Assembly: GCA_938003875.1 (NCBI GenBank)
Contig: CALKWO010000202.1
Span: 3,043 to 67,042, forward strand
Origin: an uncultured bacterium
GTDB taxonomy: Bacteria; Planctomycetota; Uabimicrobiia; Uabimicrobiales; JABWCH01
Direction of reading: 5' to 3'
Length of the DNA stretch: 64,000 bases
In this document: one piece after another, positions 1 to 8,620 of the stretch
Numbering within the stretch: the stretch's first letter is position 1
Layout of the letters: every line of letters begins with the position of its first letter
Made by a program: the position numbers and the translations under genes
The notes under the pieces: model-generated
What the model was told of the DNA's origin: nothing
Database searches by the model: none
The model's input: the letters and a program-made list of their open reading frames with translations, nothing else

Positions 1-1
1 G

Positions 2-127
2 GAAATCGTCCGGTTGAACGAACAAAACAGCACCCTGGAAGCGAAAAAAAAGCTGGAAATCCTTCTCAGCAAAAACGATCCGAAAAAAGTAAAAGAAATT
101 TTAAAGAACATATCGTTATTCCATTAG
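2..127 (+). CDS. C-terminal fragment of a helical protein (5' end outside window)
   Basis: An open frame enters from the left edge and stops at TAG 125-127. The 41 visible residues are charged and helix-prone (Lys, Glu and Leu rich) and resemble the style of the two downstream genes. The stop lies 12 bases before the ATG of the next gene and a good SD (AGAAAGGA) sits in between, so it probably belongs to the same transcription unit. No family can be named from so short a tail. Confidence 0.5.
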   Translation, partial: EIVRLNEQNSTLEAKKKLEILLSKNDPKKVKEILKNISLFH

Positions 128-139
128 AAAGGAACCAAG

Positions 140-403
140 ATGGAAGGCTTTATTGTGTTTTTGCTTGTTGTCTTTGGATTATTCGGTCTCCTGTCTTCTA
201 CGGAAGAAAGCGAAGCAGCGAAAAAAATTGTTTACGACGAGGTTTATGATGCTTTCCGCAAAATCAAGGCAGGAAATTGGGAAGGAAGAAACAAACTCAA
301 AGATCTATCAGTCAAGTACGGAAAGGAAAAAGTCCTAAAGGTTTTTAAAGAAATCCAGAAATGGGAGGATGAACATGAAAAAGACGAGAAGAAAGAAAAA
401 TAG
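140..403 (+). CDS. Small single-span membrane protein
   Basis: 87 residues. Residues 4-19 are a hydrophobic segment (Ile, Val, Phe, Leu rich) that would anchor the N-terminus in the membrane, or act as an uncleaved signal. The rest is a highly charged, helical soluble tail ending in a Lys/Glu-rich stretch. The start is supported by AAAGGAACC upstream of ATG 140. The stop codon is immediately followed by the ATG of the next gene (TAGATG), so the two are translationally coupled. The setting, upstream of a TraG-like ATPase in a mobile element, suggests an accessory role in that element, but I do not recognise the family. Confidence 0.7.
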   Translation: MEGFIVFLLVVFGLFGLLSSTEESEAAKKIVYDEVYDAFRKIKAGNWEGRNKLKDLSVKYGKEKVLKVFKEIQKWEDEHEKDEKKEK

Positions 404-1348
404 ATGGAAGAAAAATATCTTAAAGAAATGGCAGACAAGCCGATCAACAGGCAAATCGAAATTTTGGAAAAAGCACTGGAAGCCTCCGAGGATTTCGATG
501 AAATCCTTCGATTGAACCGCTTGCTCAAGGAGAAAAAGAAGCTGAAAGAAAAGATGATTACCGAGCGGGTCAAGGCGCATTCGGCAAAACCTCCTCGTGA
601 TGAAGTGACTCCGCTCCTCAACCAACTGGATGTTCTGGTATGGGAAGGAAACATCAAAGAAGCCAGGAAAATTCTCAATATTCTCGTACACAAGCACCTC
701 AAAGAAGACGAAATGAAACGATTCAAGGAGATACTTGCCGAGTTGAAAAAGAAAGAAGCAGTACCGCTGATAAGCTCCGAGCCTCCTAAATCGGAAATTG
801 CGGTTTTATTGATTAAACTGTCCATTCTGGTTTCTGACCCTTCTTCTCTAAAAGAAGCCAGAACCCTGGCTAACAAAATCCGGGACAGTTGTGTTTTGAC
901 CGAGGAAGAAGCAAAAAAATTGGCGAATTATTTCGGTGAATTACATACCAAAGAGAACGTAGAAGAAAAAAGAGAAAAAGAAAAACTGGAAATGGTAAAA
1001 AGAATAGAGGAATTGGAGCGATACAAGAAGAATGTCTGCGAAAAATACAGGCTCCTTCGGGAAGAGCATGAGAAAGTAAAAAAAGACTCTGCCGAACGAT
1101 CTGCCTTTTATAGAAAAGACGAAGACCAGAGGCAACTGATCGCTCTGGTGCTGGCACATACCTATCTGAAAAATGCAGCAGGATTGCTCGATCCCAAAGC
1201 TGTCCAGAGGGTAGTGGAGGACTATGTCGCTTCAGAGCCGCTTGCCAACCCTGGCCATTTGACGACAGTACGCAATGCGATTTTAACGAGACTGGACGAA
1301 TTCATAAAAGATTACGAAACCTATAGCGATGACGATGTAACTCTATAA
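404..1348 (+). CDS. Helical protein with an internal duplication and coiled coil
   Basis: 314 residues, no family recognised. Two copies of a ~52-residue unit are visible at about residues 63-114 and 127-180. Both begin PP-x-x-E and share an LL-x-x-L-x-x-LV then K-E-A-R pattern, so this is an internal duplication, probably a paired-helix module. Residues about 185-235 are Lys/Glu-rich with a heptad-like pattern, consistent with a coiled coil. There is no signal peptide or membrane segment. The ATG directly abuts the stop of the preceding small membrane gene, so the two proteins may act together. The base composition matches the TraG-like ATPase gene downstream, which suggests it belongs to the element backbone rather than to the cargo. 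Confidence 0.75.
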   Translation: MEEKYLKEMADKPINRQIEILEKALEASEDFDEILRLNRLLKEKKKLKEKMITERVKAHSAKPPRDEVTPLLNQLDVLVWEGNIKEARKILNILVHKHLKEDEMKRFKEILAELKKKEAVPLISSEPPKSEIAVLLIKLSILVSDPSSLKEARTLANKIRDSCVLTEEEAKKLANYFGELHTKENVEEKREKEKLEMVKRIEELERYKKNVCEKYRLLREEHEKVKKDSAERSAFYRKDEDQRQLIALVLAHTYLKNAAGLLDPKAVQRVVEDYVASEPLANPGHLTTVRNAILTRLDEFIKDYETYSDDDVTL

Positions 1349-1434
1349 ACAACAATGCGTTTGTCAAGGGCAAATCCTTCCCTTTTGTCTGAAAGTGTGG
1401 TAAACCATAGATAGAATCCCTTAACTTTCTCTTT

Positions 1435-1857
1435 ATGACCCTTTCCTCAGCACCCAAATCATCGGCAGAGGAAACCATTGGCTTCCCCAAAAGTACAATC
1501 GAGGAAGAGCAGAACAGCACGCAAACGCAGTATTTCAAGAATCTCGCATTTCTATCGTACAAGGCAGGCGACCAGAAGATGGGGCAGTTCTATCTGGGGC
1601 GGGCCATAGAGTATGCCAGCCAGGAAAAAGAGGCACTTTCGATCCCAGAAATCAATGCGATTATGGATGGCGAAGTATTCGCCCCTGCTCCCAGAGAAGA
1701 ATCTTCGGATCGACTTTCTCCAGAGAAAGGCAATCTCAAAAAGATAGATGTACTTTACGAAGAATTCAAAAAGATCGTGCAAGAGAGCATCCAGGAAATT
1801 CATAAGAAATTGAGCCAGTTCCAGGAACTTTCTCCTGCCCTGGAGAAAGCAGCATAG
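1435..1857 (+). CDS. Hypothetical helical protein of the mobile element
   Basis: 140 residues. Residues about 32-60 look like a single TPR-type helix pair (a Tyr-Lys-Ala-Gly-Asp turn followed by a Tyr-Leu-Gly-Arg-Ala-Ile-Glu-Tyr-Ala helix). The C-terminal third is a long amphipathic helix. There is no signal peptide or membrane span. The SD before ATG 1435 is poor, so the start is less certain than most. The gene is separated by 86 bases from the preceding one and is followed by a palindromic repeat. No function can be assigned; context ties it to the element backbone. Confidence 0.6.
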   Translation: MTLSSAPKSSAEETIGFPKSTIEEEQNSTQTQYFKNLAFLSYKAGDQKMGQFYLGRAIEYASQEKEALSIPEINAIMDGEVFAPAPREESSDRLSPEKGNLKKIDVLYEEFKKIVQESIQEIHKKLSQFQELSPALEKAA

Positions 1858-1863
1858 TTTTTA

Positions 1864-1932
1864 AATCACGAATTTTACGAATAACCGAATGACACGAATG
1901 GACTTGATAAAAATTTCATTCGTGTTGTTCGA
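1864..1932. repeat. Palindromic CACGAAT-type repeat, copy 1
   Basis: AATCACGAATTTTACGAAT is followed by CCGAATGACACGAATGGA and, after a short AT-rich spacer, the partial return arm ATTCGTGTTGTTCG. The same arms recur at 5153-5236. Both copies lie just upstream of the ribosome-binding site of the next element gene. Confidence 0.7.
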
Positions 1933-1956
1933 ACTTAGAAAGAGATTGGAGATAGA

Positions 1957-2559
1957 ATGACTACACAAAATCCAAAGGCATTAGAAAAAGGAAAACCACA
2001 GAGTACAGAAGGCTTAGAAATTTTAAAAAACGCAGAACCTTCAGGAGCTATAGAAGAGTCAGAAGAAACAGAAGAAATCAAGCTTTCTATGCCTCTTCCC
2101 TTCGTGCCTTCCCCGACAGGACATCCTGCATTCCTTCCGTCGCTGAAATCCCCGGAAAAAGAAAAGGATGTCCGTCAGCTCTGGCAACAAGTGGAGGATC
2201 TAGCTCATAGCTTTTCCCCTCTATCCGAAGCTGAAAGCATGCCATCCTGGGCTTTGCCTCTCGATCATCCTGAGCAGATGCATCAAGAAAAACAGATTGT
2301 CATGGAACATGCGCAACAGGCAAAACAAAGGCAAATGGAGAAAGAGCAAGAAAGCATGGTGCTTGGCTTTCAGAACGAATGGAATCGTCTGGAAGAAAAA
2401 GAAGCCATGTATCTTCGCCACCTCGATGCCTTACCCCTGCCGTCTTCTTTTGCATCTGAGAAGGCCAGTTTGGATGAAAAGGCAAAAAGCGTGGAAAGAA
2501 ATTATATGGAAATCCGTCAGCATGTACAAAAAATAGAAAAGGCCATGAAAAAACAGTAG
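1957..2559 (+). CDS. Hypothetical protein upstream of the TraG-like ATPase
   Basis: 200 residues. The first ~60 are low-complexity, Glu/Pro/Lys-rich and probably disordered. Residues about 110-200 are Gln/Glu/Lys-rich and predicted coiled coil. No membrane segment is visible. The start is supported by TTGGAG ahead of ATG 1957. The gene ends 17 bases before the ATG of the TraG-like ATPase, so the two are likely cotranscribed. It may be a partner or adaptor of that ATPase, but this is inferred from position only. Confidence 0.7.
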   Translation: MTTQNPKALEKGKPQSTEGLEILKNAEPSGAIEESEETEEIKLSMPLPFVPSPTGHPAFLPSLKSPEKEKDVRQLWQQVEDLAHSFSPLSEAESMPSWALPLDHPEQMHQEKQIVMEHAQQAKQRQMEKEQESMVLGFQNEWNRLEEKEAMYLRHLDALPLPSSFASEKASLDEKAKSVERNYMEIRQHVQKIEKAMKKQ

Positions 2560-2576
2560 AAAGGAGCTTATTGATC

Positions 2577-5138
2577 ATGCAACCCAAGGAATTTTTTGCG
2601 ATGTTTGGAGCTAAAAATATTCCAGAATACCTGACTTTAGGGACTTCCCCTGAAATGGCGACAGTCCGTATTCCGATCAAGAAAGCCAATAAACACATCA
2701 TTTTGCGAGGACAGACCAGCAGCGGCAAGTCCAGGACGCTGGCATTGCTCGTCATGCAGCTTATGGCTGCCGGAAAGCGGGTCATTTTCATTGATCCTCT
2801 AGGCGAAGTCTATTCTCTGGTTTTGAACTGGATGGCGTATCTTACTCGCCAGTCCTATCTGAAAGGAAAGAAAGACTTCGACTGGATGAATGGCACCATT
2901 CTTCCCAACATCGTCTTTTGCGATCTTTCCGATAAAAAACACCTGTTTCGGCATAATATGGGTATGCCTTTCGAGGGCGAAGATTTTTCGGATGTAGTAG
3001 CCCGCCAGATCAAATTTTTCAATGCCTTTCTTGGTACGGAGTCGGGCAACGGCATGGATTTACAACTCCAGCGAAGAGACAACTATTTCAACCTTATCCG
3101 AATCTTCGTGGCCTCCGAGACTCCCCTCGATGAAGGGCTGAATTTCATTTACGACCGTGGATTCAGAGAAAAGCTTTATCGCCAGGCAGTGCAGAGAAAA
3201 CCAATGAAGGAAATCCGGGAAGCCGTGGCGCATTTCCAATACCTCGAAGAAGAATTCAAATCCCGCATGGCCGAAAAGCTCAACAGCCTGGAAACCGCCT
3301 TGTCTCCCTTTTTTGAAAATACGGGAGTGCGTAATTTTTTACTTGCTCCCAATCGCAATATAGATTTCCAGAAGATTTTCCGGGAACAATCCTGCATCAT
3401 CAAAACCGATTCGTCCGATCTGGCTACGAAACGGCTACTTCTGACGTACCTTTACAGCCTTTTCCTCGACCTGGCTGATAAAAAATCCTCTAAAGTGCAG
3501 GACGTATACTTAGGCTCCGATGAATCGGCACTGGTCTTCGGGCCGATGCTCGCCGATTATATCACCAGGATCAGGAACAAAAAGGTCTATATCATTTCCT
3601 CGCATCAATCTCTTGGGCAAATGCTTACCGAGGAAGGTATCCGCATTGCAGAGACCATAGAATCCCAATCGGCCATCCGTATGTATTTCCGCCATGATTA
3701 TAAGGAAGCGGTCGGCGTGGTGAATGAAATCTTTAATCCCCAGGGAAAACAGCCCAAGCTGATCGAGATGACCACGACCATTTCCCGCAACGCTTCGGAG
3801 TCCGCAGGTAAGAGCATATCCGAGGCTTTCAGCCAGGAAAGAAGCGCAGGGATAAGCCACAATTTCCAGGATGGCATTACCAATACCGAAACGAGGAGCT
3901 ATTCCATTAGCGATACCCATTCCATCAGCGAAGGAATCAGCAAAAGCTGGTCCGAGTCGCTTGGCTTCAACCAGGTCGAAACCTGGAGCGTCCAGGATGC
4001 CTTTACCTATAGTGAATCAGCAGGAAAGACCCTGAGCCAGATCAGTGGTAGCGGAGTGAGCTTTACTATGGGCGAAAACCGGTCCTTGATGCGGATCGAG
4101 ACAGAAAGCGGCGTTGTTAGCATAGGAGAATCCCAGGGCAGGACAGAAACCCAATCGGATTCTTACGGAGAAAGCAAGGGCGAAGGTAGCAGCGACAGCT
4201 ATACGGTAAGCGATGGAGAAGGCTATACCACCAACTACAGCATCAATAATGGAGGGCAAAGCATTAGCATTGTGCAAGGCGCACCCATTGCCATCGGCTC
4301 CGCTCCTGACCCAAGAGTGAGTACAGGTATCCAGGATTTCACCAATACGGCCAAAAGCAATGCCCATATCTACAACCAGTCGAAACAAACCATGCGAGGC
4401 ATGGCCGAAAGCCTGTCGAAAATGTCGAACAAAGGCTCTGCTCATGGGAAAGGCATAGGGGTTTCCAACACCTTGAGCGAGCAGGAAGCCATAGGTTTGA
4501 CCAGGCAGTTCAGCGAGGCTGTGGCTCTTTCCAAACAATATGCCAGAGCCATCCAGAAGTCGCTTGGACATTCCCAGGCTTATGGAAAATCTACAACCTC
4601 GACCCAGACCATCGGAAATTCAAGCAACATTCAAATATCCAGAGCATTGCAGCAAGGGGAAGCCCTTGCCAGAACGACCGCACAAAACTACGGAGTTAGT
4701 GCCTCCCAAAGTACAGGCGATGGTGTTTCCTCTGCCAAGCAGCAATCTCTGACTACCAGCACCGGCACATCCGTCTCCATTTCCTGGCGTTTGCTCTACT
4801 ATTCCATTATCGAAGAAAAAGAACTCCTGGCCCAGGAAGTGCGCTCCCTTCCTCAACGCTATTTTCACCTGAACTTCGAAAACCAGACGATCCAGGTACG
4901 CACCGCCGACTGCCTGGAACTGCCCACAGCCTTTGGTGATTACAACTTCCTCAAAATCCTCTGGGAATACTATCGCCGTTTGCCGGAAGAGAAAGACAGA
5001 CGACTGAAGCTCGAAATCAAGGCGCTGCCAGCAGAGGAGTTCAAAGAAGTGAAAATCTATCCCACTCTTTCCGATGACAAGGCAATAGAAGATTTTTCCC
5101 ATTTCTTCGATGCAGGGGAAGACGAGGCGAAATTCTGA
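2577..5138 (+). CDS. VirD4/TraG-like conjugation ATPase with a large Ser-rich insertion
   Basis: 853 residues. The Walker A motif GQTSSGKS is at 45-52 and the Walker B-type VIFIDPLGE at about 69-77. A second acidic site (GSDES, about 313-317) is followed by a TraG/TraD-style SSHQSLGQM (about 341-349), as in coupling ATPases that feed DNA to a conjugation channel. Residues about 399-735 are an unusual low-complexity block rich in Ser, Gly, Glu and Gln with alternating Ser; after it the ATPase-like C-terminus resumes (W-R-L-L-Y-Y-S then E-K-E-L-L-A-Q-E). There are no N-terminal membrane helices, unlike classical VirD4. AAGGAG lies 10 bases before ATG 2577; an in-frame TTG at 2571 is the alternative. 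It is followed by a replication-relaxation-type gene, a pairing I know from mobile elements. The repeat could be a flexible or adhesive arm. Confidence 0.75.
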   Translation: MQPKEFFAMFGAKNIPEYLTLGTSPEMATVRIPIKKANKHIILRGQTSSGKSRTLALLVMQLMAAGKRVIFIDPLGEVYSLVLNWMAYLTRQSYLKGKKDFDWMNGTILPNIVFCDLSDKKHLFRHNMGMPFEGEDFSDVVARQIKFFNAFLGTESGNGMDLQLQRRDNYFNLIRIFVASETPLDEGLNFIYDRGFREKLYRQAVQRKPMKEIREAVAHFQYLEEEFKSRMAEKLNSLETALSPFFENTGVRNFLLAPNRNIDFQKIFREQSCIIKTDSSDLATKRLLLTYLYSLFLDLADKKSSKVQDVYLGSDESALVFGPMLADYITRIRNKKVYIISSHQSLGQMLTEEGIRIAETIESQSAIRMYFRHDYKEAVGVVNEIFNPQGKQPKLIEMTTTISRNASESAGKSISEAFSQERSAGISHNFQDGITNTETRSYSISDTHSISEGISKSWSESLGFNQVETWSVQDAFTYSESAGKTLSQISGSGVSFTMGENRSLMRIETESGVVSIGESQGRTETQSDSYGESKGEGSSDSYTVSDGEGYTTNYSINNGGQSISIVQGAPIAIGSAPDPRVSTGIQDFTNTAKSNAHIYNQSKQTMRGMAESLSKMSNKGSAHGKGIGVSNTLSEQEAIGLTRQFSEAVALSKQYARAIQKSLGHSQAYGKSTTSTQTIGNSSNIQISRALQQGEALARTTAQNYGVSASQSTGDGVSSAKQQSLTTSTGTSVSISWRLLYYSIIEEKELLAQEVRSLPQRYFHLNFENQTIQVRTADCLELPTAFGDYNFLKILWEYYRRLPEEKDRRLKLEIKALPAEEFKEVKIYPTLSDDKAIEDFSHFFDAGEDEAKF

Positions 5139-5152
5139 GCAGAACAAATTGG

Positions 5153-5236
5153 ATCACGAATTTAGCGAATGACCGAATGACACGAATAGTAATTTTTTAT
5201 TTGTGAAATTCGTCCATTCGTCTTATTCGTGATTTT
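5153..5236. repeat. Palindromic CACGAAT-type repeat, copy 2
   Basis: Left arm GATCACGAATTTAGCGAATG and further GACACGAAT; right arm ATTCGTCCATTCGTCTTATT then CGTGATTT. The arms are inverted copies and match the repeat at 1864-1932. The element ends about 22 bases before the SD of the next gene, so it would form a hairpin in that gene's leader. Confidence 0.75.
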
Positions 5237-5270
5237 TATCATCACAAGTTTAGTTTTGAAGGAGAATGAA

Positions 5271-6617
5271 ATGGAGAAAGAAGGAGAAAGAGACAGCATC
5301 ATTTTGCAATATTTAACAGAGGAAGGCTATGCCTATACTTCTGCCATTTATCGCGACGTACTCAACGAATTTTCCATTGCCACCGTCCGACGGGACATGA
5401 AATATCTGCATTCCAGAGGGCTTGTCGAATACCGTGAACTACCCACCACTTCAGGAAAAGGCAGCGGGGAAAGAGTATTTTCCATCACGGAAGAAGGCAT
5501 GAAAAGCCTTGGTATACAAAAGCCGCAAATCCAGTTGCACCAGAAAGCGATGCAAAGAGTCAACGGCCAGAAGCTACGCCACTATCTGATGATGCGCAAA
5601 GTCGAAAGAGCCATCAACCAATCAATCGCCAGCAGCAAAGCGTATACCCCTGAATCCCTGAACGAATTCAAAGATCACAGGGGCGATCTCAAGATCAAGA
5701 TGCGAGAAAAGACACAGGAAATCCCCATCCACCCGGATGCCCGTTTGCGCATTTTCAGAAACACCGGCGAAAGGTTCACAATGGCGATGGAAATGGATAT
5801 GGGCAGCGAAACCATTGAAGCCACGGTAGTCAAAAAATTCAAGGCATACTCCACTTTCCTTCAGAGTGACTCCATCCCTTCTTACGCCGCCACAGCCCCC
5901 ATCTATCTTCTCTTCATCACCTCAGCACCCCGCATCGAAAACATCATTCCCAAAGTCCGGCAACTCAAGTCATCTCGAAATTTTCTCTTCCTACCCATAG
6001 AAAAGCTCGACGAAAAGAACCTCTTTCTCGACCCTGTTTTCCTGGATTGCCACCACACCCTATTTTCCCTGTCTCAGCTCCTGGAACAAAGAGAATGCCT
6101 GCTTTACTTCCAGGAGACCCTACAAAAGGCTGCCCAAAAACAAACCCGCTACAAAATCTCTTCCCATTCCCTCTATTCCTCCGCTCCCGATCCCTTTTTT
6201 CCCATCCTGCTCCACGCCGAAAGCAAAAGCACACTCTGGTCACCCCACGGCTACCTCCGTATCTACGCTGAAAAAGAAGGCCAGCTTCAAGAAAAGCTCT
6301 TCGCTCTCCTCCTGGATTACTCTCTGGGAACCGACGAAGAATTCCGCCAAAAGCTCCACTTCGCCCAAATCTTCCTGACCCAAGACCAATACCTCCGCCG
6401 CATCACCGCCAGCAAATGTCATGGTTGCATGATTTTGCTCAAGAACAGTGACAACATGGCCTTGCTTACTCCTCTCCTCGCATCATTCCCCCACCTCCTC
6501 AAACGCTGCCGCATCCTTCTGATGGAAAACTGCACACAGGAGAAGGTGTTGCATGAAGCGGTTTGGGTGGATATGAGGAATGGAAAAGGGGTTCGGGTGT
6601 TGCCATTTGGAGGATAA
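5271..6617 (+). CDS. Replication-relaxation-type winged-helix protein
   Basis: 448 residues. The N-terminal ~85 residues read as a winged helix of the Replic_Relax type: a helix ending in Tyr-Arg-Asp, A-T-V-R-R-D-M-K-Y-L as recognition helix, then R-G-L-V-E-Y and a wing with V-F-S-I-T-E-E-G. Members of that family occur in plasmids and integrative elements next to TraG-like ATPases and are thought to act on element DNA. The remaining ~360 residues resemble no domain I can name. AAGGAG six bases before ATG 5271 fixes the start; the longer GTG-initiated frame would begin inside the palindromic repeat. Codon use at the 3' end is notably C-rich. Family call is moderately sure; function is by family only. 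Confidence 0.65.
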   Translation: MEKEGERDSIILQYLTEEGYAYTSAIYRDVLNEFSIATVRRDMKYLHSRGLVEYRELPTTSGKGSGERVFSITEEGMKSLGIQKPQIQLHQKAMQRVNGQKLRHYLMMRKVERAINQSIASSKAYTPESLNEFKDHRGDLKIKMREKTQEIPIHPDARLRIFRNTGERFTMAMEMDMGSETIEATVVKKFKAYSTFLQSDSIPSYAATAPIYLLFITSAPRIENIIPKVRQLKSSRNFLFLPIEKLDEKNLFLDPVFLDCHHTLFSLSQLLEQRECLLYFQETLQKAAQKQTRYKISSHSLYSSAPDPFFPILLHAESKSTLWSPHGYLRIYAEKEGQLQEKLFALLLDYSLGTDEEFRQKLHFAQIFLTQDQYLRRITASKCHGCMILLKNSDNMALLTPLLASFPHLLKRCRILLMENCTQEKVLHEAVWVDMRNGKGVRVLPFGG

Positions 6618-6822
6618 TGCTTTAGCACGAAAATTATGAAAATTATTCCAATTGTGTACCAGATATTGACGGCAAAATTTAGCTCCTTCCCAAAAACACA
6701 CTTCTGGCTAGGAATTGTCGATAAAAAATAAAAAAATATTGTTAAAATAGTTGACTTTATACGATAAATAATGTTTAATAAAAGTGTTTATAGAGGTTTT
6801 TATAGACAAGGAAGGCTTGCCT

Positions 6823-7446
6823 TTGAAAACAACAGCATACCTAAAAACTTCTGCCGACCAGCAAGATATCAATAACCAAAAATTTGCTATCTTGGATTAT
6901 GCTCATAAGCAAGGAATCCATATAGACCAATTCATCGAATTGCGGATTTTCTCTCAGCGGTCTCCTAAAAATAGAGGAATTGATTCGTCATTAGAATTGT
7001 TGCAAACTGGAGACACTCTAATTGTCAGTGAGCTGTCTCGATTAGGTAGAAGTTTAGGCCAAATTATTTTAATCGTGGATAAACTTGTTAAAAATAATGT
7101 CAAGTTTATTGCCATTAAAGAGAATATATTGTTGGATGGGCAACAAGATATCCAAAGCCAAGTTATGGTCAGTATGTTTAGATTATTTGCGAAAATCGAA
7201 AGAGAGTTAGTTTCCGAAAGGGCCAAACAAGGCTTAAAGGCGGCTAGGGCACAAGGAAAATTACTAGGCAGACCCAAAGGGATATTTGGCAAATCCAGAC
7301 TAAATGGTAAAGAAGAAGAGATCAGAAAATTGTTACTTAAAAAAGTATCGAAGTCTTCTATTGCCAAAATTATGGATATTTCTAGAACTGCTTTGTATCA
7401 GTTTATTGTATCTAGGAAGTTAGAAGAAATCAAAGAAACAAATTGA
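6823..7446 (+). CDS. Small serine recombinase (resolvase/invertase, Pin/Mpi type)
   Basis: 207 residues, the usual length for resolvase/invertase enzymes. The catalytic serine is Ser10 in YLKTSADQQ, followed by the conserved I-V-S-E-L-S-R-L-G-R-S segment and an E-R-E-L-V-S-E-R-A-K-Q-G-L helix. A C-terminal helix-turn-helix (about 170-200, S-S-I-A-K-I-M-D-I-S-R-T-A-L-Y) would bind DNA. Start: TTG 6823 has AAGGAAGG seven bases upstream; the GTG at 6784 would add 13 unconserved residues. The gene is AT-rich like the operon behind it and unlike the element backbone, and it leads the block by 77 bases, so it may have brought in or may rearrange the cargo. I found no clear inverted repeats around the promoter region that would show phase variation. 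Confidence 0.85.
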   Translation: MKTTAYLKTSADQQDINNQKFAILDYAHKQGIHIDQFIELRIFSQRSPKNRGIDSSLELLQTGDTLIVSELSRLGRSLGQIILIVDKLVKNNVKFIAIKENILLDGQQDIQSQVMVSMFRLFAKIERELVSERAKQGLKAARAQGKLLGRPKGIFGKSRLNGKEEEIRKLLLKKVSKSSIAKIMDISRTALYQFIVSRKLEEIKETN

Positions 7447-7523
7447 GTTTTTAGCATGCTTGCATTAGAAATTGATTTTCAATAGATATCAATAGTAGTA
7501 GATATACGTTATGGAGTTTTTTA

Positions 7524-8603
7524 ATGTCTAAGCGTGTACTTTCAATTCTTAAAGATGAAGCAAAAGGCTTCGAGTGTCTACCATGTGAGCGGATCAATCT
7601 TGACATTGACAGATTTAGTGAATATCGAGATAGCAATGAGCATCCAGCTGAGACGGTTTTTGAGTGGCCTGTGCTTACAACTCGAAAAAAAAACGTAATG
7701 AGAGAGCAAGTGGAAATACGTTCCATTCTACGATACTTTTTAGATGGTTCACGGAAAACATATAAAGTTGCTGATATCATCTTGAATGGTAAATATTTGC
7801 CTTTAATTGCGGGGCAAATTGGGGTTGCTGTTGTCGAACGTCTTGCTAATGGGCAAGGGGTAAAGCCGATGAGGTCATTTTGCCATTTCAAGAACCTTCT
7901 TGCATTTCCAAATCTTGTAGGTGATGATGACCGTGCATATCTCCAAAAGCAGATCAACCAACAGAGTAGAATCCAATGGGAAATTGTGAAATATACTGTT
8001 GAAAAAGGTGGAGACCTCGTTGATCGTGGGGTCGCAAAGATTATGAGCGAAATGCATAACATAGAAGTTTTAGCCGTTAAAGAAATGGCTAAAGAACACC
8101 TTTTGAAAAATGATAGCATGCTTGTTGTGGATGGCACTCTACGTTTTAAAAAAGATTTTGATATTACTCAGTTTCGCAATGTAATAGGGCTATCCAAAAG
8201 CTTTCGCCCAAGTTTTGAAGTCGGGAAAGGAAAACAAAAGATGGATGTAGGGGCGATTACGTTTGGCTTATCATTTGCTGAACGCACTTCGGTATTCAAA
8301 ACAATAGAAGAAGAGAAAACTATTGGCATGTGGTATCTTCGACTTCGCCAACCTAGTAGAATGACTAACCCCCTTCAAGGTGTTGTTAAAATGGAATGTT
8401 ATGCAATATCTCCTGAGGAAAAAGAAAATGGCTTAGAAAGTGAAAGAATTGATGTTATCTCTTTTCACATTTTACGGGAGCGAAATGTAACACCATATCA
8501 AGCAGATCCACGCTGGGCAAGCCATATTTATCCAGTTTATCTAGCCGAATCATATCTTAAATCCTCGTTTATTAGCGATATTCAATTTCAAGCATTGCTC
8601 TAA
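7524..8603 (+). CDS. NurA-type 5'-3' nuclease of the cargo operon
   Basis: 359 residues. Features of the NurA family: a first D-G-S motif (FLDGSRKTYK, Asp74), a following E-R segment (about Glu105), a second hydrophobic-D-G motif (VVDGTLRF, Asp203) and a C-terminal HIYPVYLAE (about His334). These fit the Asp/Glu/Asp/His metal site of NurA. NurA enzymes work with the HerA hexameric translocase to resect DNA, and a HerA-like gene starts 17 bases downstream. GGAG seven bases before ATG 7524 supports the start. A weak promoter (TTGCAT, 17 bases, TAGATA) lies in the 77-base gap upstream. Archaea use HerA-NurA for repair; inside a mobile element in a bacterium it more likely serves defence or element DNA processing. 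Homology is by motif, so moderate confidence. Confidence 0.7.
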   Translation: MSKRVLSILKDEAKGFECLPCERINLDIDRFSEYRDSNEHPAETVFEWPVLTTRKKNVMREQVEIRSILRYFLDGSRKTYKVADIILNGKYLPLIAGQIGVAVVERLANGQGVKPMRSFCHFKNLLAFPNLVGDDDRAYLQKQINQQSRIQWEIVKYTVEKGGDLVDRGVAKIMSEMHNIEVLAVKEMAKEHLLKNDSMLVVDGTLRFKKDFDITQFRNVIGLSKSFRPSFEVGKGKQKMDVGAITFGLSFAERTSVFKTIEEEKTIGMWYLRLRQPSRMTNPLQGVVKMECYAISPEEKENGLESERIDVISFHILRERNVTPYQADPRWASHIYPVYLAESYLKSSFISDIQFQALL

Positions 8604-8620
8604 CTAAAGGAACGAGATAA

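Noticed and set aside
244..876. Long antisense open frame opposite the 314-residue helical protein
   Set aside because: Its translation is Ser/Phe/Arg-rich low-quality sequence and the opposite strand has consistent coding character, a coupled start and an internal protein duplication.
4017..4571. Antisense open frame within the Ser-rich part of the TraG-like ATPase
   Set aside because: Open only because the repetitive Ser/Gly codons lack stop complements; no SD or family features.
1..6617. Left attachment-site repeat of tRNA-Gln
   Set aside because: No second copy of the tRNA-Gln 3' segment was seen near the left edge, so the element probably extends beyond the window.
6618..7523. Phase-variable promoter flipped by the small serine recombinase
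   Set aside because: I looked for inverted repeats flanking the promoter-sized gaps at 6618-6822 and 7447-7523 and found no convincing pair; the idea stays open but unsupported.
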